From Oscillospiraceae bacterium (GTDB lineage: Bacteria > Bacillota > Clostridia > Oscillospirales > Ruminococcaceae), in the NCBI GenBank assembly GCA_012520915.1, contig JAAYNJ010000019.1, positions 48,961 through 112,960 on the forward strand: a DNA stretch of 64,000 nucleotides, read 5' to 3'. The notes beneath the pieces are model-generated. The model saw only the letters and a list, made by a program, of their open reading frames with translations, did no database searches and was not told the DNA's origin. Made by a program: the position numbers and the translations under genes. Shown piece after piece: positions 61,359 through 64,000 of this stretch (its first letter is position 1; every line of letters starts with the position of its first letter).

Positions 61359-61745
61359 ATGCAACAAAAACTTAGAACCGTGGGAATATTTCTGATAGGT
61401 CTCGGCGTGATAGCAGCCGTCTTGTTTTCGGTATCGCGCAAGATAGTTTACGATGCCAATTCGGTTGCCATCGAGAATGTGGATTTCAGCCAAATTGCCG
61501 ACGGCGAATATGCGGGAAGCTACAAGAATTTTGTGGTGGAGGCATCGGTTAAAACAACTGTGAAAGACGGAAAAATCACTCATATCGAGATGTTGGAACA
61601 CTTTAACGGATGGGGCGAGGAAGCCGAAAAAGTCATAGACTACATAATAGAGGAACAGAGCCTGCAGGTGGACAGTATCTCCGGCGCAACGGTATCAAGC
61701 GTTGCCATAAAGAAGGCGGTTGAGGTTTCTTTAATCGGTGAATGA
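61359..61745 (+). CDS. FMN-binding domain protein (RnfG/NqrC-like), membrane-anchored
   Basis: 128 residues. N-terminal transmembrane helix (TVGIFLIGLGVIAAVLFSVS), then an extracellular FMN-binding domain with DGEYAGSYKNFVVEASVKTTVKDGKITHIEML and the flavin-attachment motif SGATVSS, in which Thr is the site of phosphodiester-linked FMN in relatives. It is anchored on the outer face, probably receiving electrons through the membrane. The gene follows the flavodoxin gene in the same direction, and a terminator follows it. Confidence 0.85.
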   Translation: MQQKLRTVGIFLIGLGVIAAVLFSVSRKIVYDANSVAIENVDFSQIADGEYAGSYKNFVVEASVKTTVKDGKITHIEMLEHFNGWGEEAEKVIDYIIEEQSLQVDSISGATVSSVAIKKAVEVSLIGE

Positions 61746-61775
61746 TGTCTGATTTTAAAATTTAAAATAAGAAAG

Positions 61776-61806
61776 CGGAGTTTGTTAAATCAAACTCCGT
61801 TTTAGT
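61776..61806 (+). terminator. Terminator after the FMN-binding gene
   Basis: CGGAGTTTG-TTAAAT-CAAACTCCG followed by TTTTAGTTTT. Confidence 0.9.
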
Positions 61807-62084
61807 TTTCGGGATAAAAGTGTTCCGGAGGGGGAGTATGTCATAATAATGCTAAAGGGGAAAAATGCAGTATTCAAAAGAGCTTCAGAGCTTCCGCAAA
61901 GTATGAAATTCGGAATTTTTAGCGGTAAAACAGGCAACTTTGAGTAAAACACTAGAATTACTATATTTGTTTATTCTAAAATAAAAACAACTATATTTGA
62001 ATATCTGGATATTTTTCAGCTTTGTTTATTACGAATAGCAAACGACACCGATGGAATGTAATCGTATCAGAGGAGAAAATAACA

Positions 62085-62447
62085 TTGAAAAAGAAAATAC
62101 CAATTTTATTTTTAGTAGCTATGTTACTTATTGCTTCCTTCTTTTTAGGAAGCTATGTGAGGGAACAAAGATATAATCGCGATAGAGTTCAACGCTGTTG
62201 TACTCTTATTTCGTTTGCGATAAATAAAGCTGAAAATGAAAATCTCGCAGACATGGGTACAATGAGTGCTTTAACCAGCAATGTTTATGCTGCTTACCAA
62301 TTTTGTGATGACAGCAGGGCAACGACTCAACTACACGACTTATGGAATTTTATGCTTCTCGAAAGCAATAAAAGTTCGGATGTAAAAGATATAGTCTTAA
62401 ATGAGCTAAATGCTGTTTTGAATTCAATTAAGCCGGCTGACTTATAA
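62085..62447 (+). CDS. Small membrane-anchored protein of unknown function
   Basis: 120 residues from a TTG start (KKKIPILFLVAMLL...) nine bases after AGAGGAG. There is one N-terminal transmembrane helix (residues ~5-25) and then an outside helical domain with two adjacent Cys (VQRCCTLISFAINKAENENL) and one later Cys (AYQFCDDSR). I do not recognise a family. The preceding spacer (61807-62084) has no gene. It is AT-richer than the redox operon. Confidence 0.6.
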   Translation: MKKKIPILFLVAMLLIASFFLGSYVREQRYNRDRVQRCCTLISFAINKAENENLADMGTMSALTSNVYAAYQFCDDSRATTQLHDLWNFMLLESNKSSDVKDIVLNELNAVLNSIKPADL

Positions 62448-62573
62448 ATTATAGTTTGTCGTTCCTCAAACTTTATGTAACCCTGATGTCAAACAAATGC
62501 TACTCGCAATAATGCTTGATTTCACCGGGTTTTATGAATGTAAAAACAGCCCAAAACTGCGCTTTATTTTAGA

Positions 62574-62731
62574 CTCCGCCACAGGGGAGAATGTCATAAT
62601 AAGTACACAAGCTGGCGGAGCTTGTTATAGCAAGGGTTTTAAGGCTTCACACAAAGCAAAAACCATGGAAAAGATGCGTTTTGCTCAGTGATTTTTAAAG
62701 AAAAATCAGTACCACGCATCTTTTCCTTTTC
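62574..62731 (+). other. Gene-free stretch with two long hairpins
   Basis: 62448-62859 holds no convincing gene. Hairpin 1 pairs CTCCGCCA (62574) with TGGCGGAG (62613-62620) around a loop containing ATGTCATAATAA. Hairpin 2 pairs GGAAAAGATGCG with CGCATCTTTTCC, with TGATTTTT/AAAAATCA inside, over 62669-62731. The loop motif of hairpin 1 also occurs at 61831-61849 (18 of 19 bases). It could be an insertion-element remnant or a regulatory RNA. Confidence 0.5.
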
Positions 62732-62859
62732 TGCAATCTAATGTGAAGTGTTTTACAATAATCTCCGATGTTACGATAAGTAACACTGCCGTTACGGTAA
62801 AAGGATTGTGTTTACATTATAATTTGCATATGGTGAAGTCAAAAAAGGAGGTCACCATT

Positions 62860-63453
62860 ATGACTTTTGGAGAAAAATTACAGGATGCAAGAAAGAGAAC
62901 AGGGCTTTCACAGGAACAGTTAGCGGAAAAGTTATCGGTATCTCGCAGTGCCGTGGCAAAATGGGAGAACGACAAAGGCATGCCGGACATTGATAATTTA
63001 AAGGCTATAGCGCAACTATTGGATGTAAGTATTGATTATCTTTTGGATGACGGAAGCACGTTGGAATTTGAGGTGATGCGCGAACCCATTGATATCAATT
63101 CGTTTGAGAAATCGAAGAAGCGTAAATTCCGCCACGATACGGTCGTGCTGTCCAAGTTTCCGGATGCTGATTCCATCATACCTTTGTGGCGCGAAAAAAA
63201 GCTCAGTAAATGGGAACTGGCTTTTGAGTGGATACTGTCTCCCACTTTCGGAGTGTTTGATTTTATCGATCAGGTCGACAATTATGGTTACTTTTACCTG
63301 GTAGAAAAGAAAGGTCAGCAGTATTTAGTCAATGTAAGCAAGGAGTTTATCACGTCGTCTCAGTTGGCAAGGCGAATAAATGAAAAGAAGTTTACAGTCG
63401 GTAAGTACAAATTTAAGCGACTGGATCCGCAGGAGTTAGTGGAAAAGGCTTAG
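62860..63453 (+). CDS. XRE-family regulator with C-terminal extension
   Basis: 197 residues. An N-terminal helix-turn-helix (FGEKLQDARKRTGLSQEQLAEKLSVSRSAVAKWENDKGMPDIDNLKAIAQLLDVSIDYLLDDG) is followed by an uncharacterised domain of about 110 residues. The start is the ATG at 62860 after AAAGGAGGT; the frame is open further upstream but without a ribosome site. Ahead of it are inverted motifs GTTACGATAAGTAAC (about 62769) and CCGTTACGGTAA (about 62788), likely autoregulatory sites. The downstream partner is unclear; the C-terminal part may sense a ligand or stress. Confidence 0.8.
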   Translation: MTFGEKLQDARKRTGLSQEQLAEKLSVSRSAVAKWENDKGMPDIDNLKAIAQLLDVSIDYLLDDGSTLEFEVMREPIDINSFEKSKKRKFRHDTVVLSKFPDADSIIPLWREKKLSKWELAFEWILSPTFGVFDFIDQVDNYGYFYLVEKKGQQYLVNVSKEFITSSQLARRINEKKFTVGKYKFKRLDPQELVEKA

Positions 63454-63497
63454 GGAATAATTTCCAAAAAGTAAACCCTTCTCTGTCGTAACAGCCT

Positions 63498-63541
63498 ACC
63501 CTCTGCGAGGGGAGTCGGCTCTAAACAGACTCCGGTATGGG
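63498..63541 (+). repeat. Diverged hairpin repeat related to the GGGAGCTGG family
   Basis: ACCCTCTGCGAGGGGAGTCGG followed by CTCTAAACAGACTCCGGTATGG resembles the GGGAGCTGG/TTTCGAAGAAACC units at 7.6 and 50.2 kb in layout, with altered bases. Confidence 0.4.
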
Positions 63542-63632
63542 AAGTATTGAAATAAAGTTAATAATAATAATAATTAGAAACTGTGCAATCAAGAAGGTAT
63601 ATAAAAGCAGTATTCGAAGGTCGCAGGAGAAT

Positions 63633-64000
63633 ATGAAATATAATATAGATAAAGAATTGAATAGTTTATCAATGTTCAGTGGGGCAATGGTAGTTCATTT
63701 ATATCCATTGGTGAATATTGTATATAGATTAAACAACTGCAAATCAGATAGTTTTGTCACTGTTAAGAAATATTCTACGCCGGGATATTTGGAATCAGAA
63801 CGATCAACTTTGGTCATCGAACCAAAACAATGCGATGAGAATCTACCGTGTCTAATCCTCTTTCATGGTGGTGGATTGTTATTGAGAGCTTCAAGTACAC
63901 ATTATCAGTTTGCAAAATGGTATGCTCGGAAGGCGAATTGCAAGGTAGTATTAACAGATTATAGGCTTTTACCCAAATATAAATACCCTATTGCAATTGA
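63633..64000 (+). CDS. Alpha/beta hydrolase fold-3 (HSL-like), 3' end outside window
   Basis: The frame runs open from ATG 63633 (after AGGAGA) to the window edge, 122 codons. The oxyanion-hole motif appears as LILFHGGGLLL and the subsequent VVLTDYRLLPKYKYPIAI is the conserved strand/Pro-rich segment of hormone-sensitive-lipase-like esterases. The nucleophile elbow (GxSxG) lies beyond the window, so activity cannot be confirmed. It probably hydrolyses short-chain esters in the cytoplasm. Confidence 0.75.
   Translation, partial: MKYNIDKELNSLSMFSGAMVVHLYPLVNIVYRLNNCKSDSFVTVKKYSTPGYLESERSTLVIEPKQCDENLPCLILFHGGGLLLRASSTHYQFAKWYARKANCKVVLTDYRLLPKYKYPIAI

Noticed and set aside
62497..62691. 64-codon frame
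   Set aside because: Covers a long hairpin; no ribosome site and no recognisable protein features.

Overview
The window looks like the chromosome of a low-to-moderate-GC member of the Clostridia. Grounds: gram-positive style AGGAGG ribosome binding sites, sortase-type (V/L)PxTG-like surface proteins, an Opp peptide transporter, a conjugative element with Tn1549/CTn-type gene order, and an iron-sulfur/MinD/NifX/rubredoxin gene cluster of anaerobes. I cannot name the species.

Layout. (1) 1-5.4 kb, AT-rich defence island: the 3' part of a helicase plus N6-adenine methylase restriction-modification protein, then a two-gene CBASS operon (CD-NTase plus a Cap15-like membrane effector). (2) 5.4-7.9 kb, chromosomal spacer: a DUF6291 phage-type gene, a Fic AMP-transferase-like gene and blocks of short dispersed repeats. 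(3) About 7.9-39.65 kb, one integrative and conjugative element (ICE): replication initiator, PcfB, VirD4 coupling protein, Maff2, VirB6/TrbL, PrgI, VirB4, two DNA methylases, a CHAP-domain wall hydrolase, DUF4315/DUF4366, topoisomerase III, an LtrC/ArdC-like protein, relaxase and MobC. Its cargo is an AraC regulator with an ECF transporter and a heterodimeric ABC exporter-type pair, followed by a sigma-like factor, a helix-turn-helix protein, TnpW and a large serine recombinase. (4) 39.65-47.3 kb, an oppABCDF operon on the minus strand. OppC carries a complete seven-bladed RCC1-like propeller inside an extracellular loop, and OppF carries a ~140-residue insertion. (5) 47.3-53.3 kb, two tandem paralogous beta-helix surface proteins separated by repeat blocks. 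(6) 53.3-55.7 kb, a lipoprotein, a prophage-type repressor/ImmA pair and a phage portal remnant. (7) 55.9-60.5 kb, a minus-strand operon of eight genes (DUF5320, DUF134 regulator, two NifX-like proteins, two MinD/Mrp ATPases with ferredoxin inserts, a double-rubredoxin rubrerythrin and a ferredoxin), resembling the ORP (orange protein) gene set. Divergent to it are a flavodoxin and an FMN-binding protein. (8) 61.8-64 kb, a small membrane protein, an XRE regulator and the start of an alpha/beta hydrolase running off the edge.

How it fits together: the ICE genes make a type IV secretion channel (VirB4, VirB6, PrgI, Maff2), couple a MobC/relaxase-nicked strand to it through VirD4, and excise with the serine recombinase. 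The cargo transporter probably moves a metal chelate or another small molecule under AraC control. The redox cluster on the right probably assembles or shuttles a metal or Fe-S cofactor.

Most worth a second look: the OppC-RCC1 fusion, the palindrome-flanked promoter of the ORP-like operon, a 31-bp exact inverted repeat in the ICE (one copy just upstream of mobC), the nested dispersed repeats, a probable AUU start codon, and a homopolymer frameshift at the end of the restriction gene.
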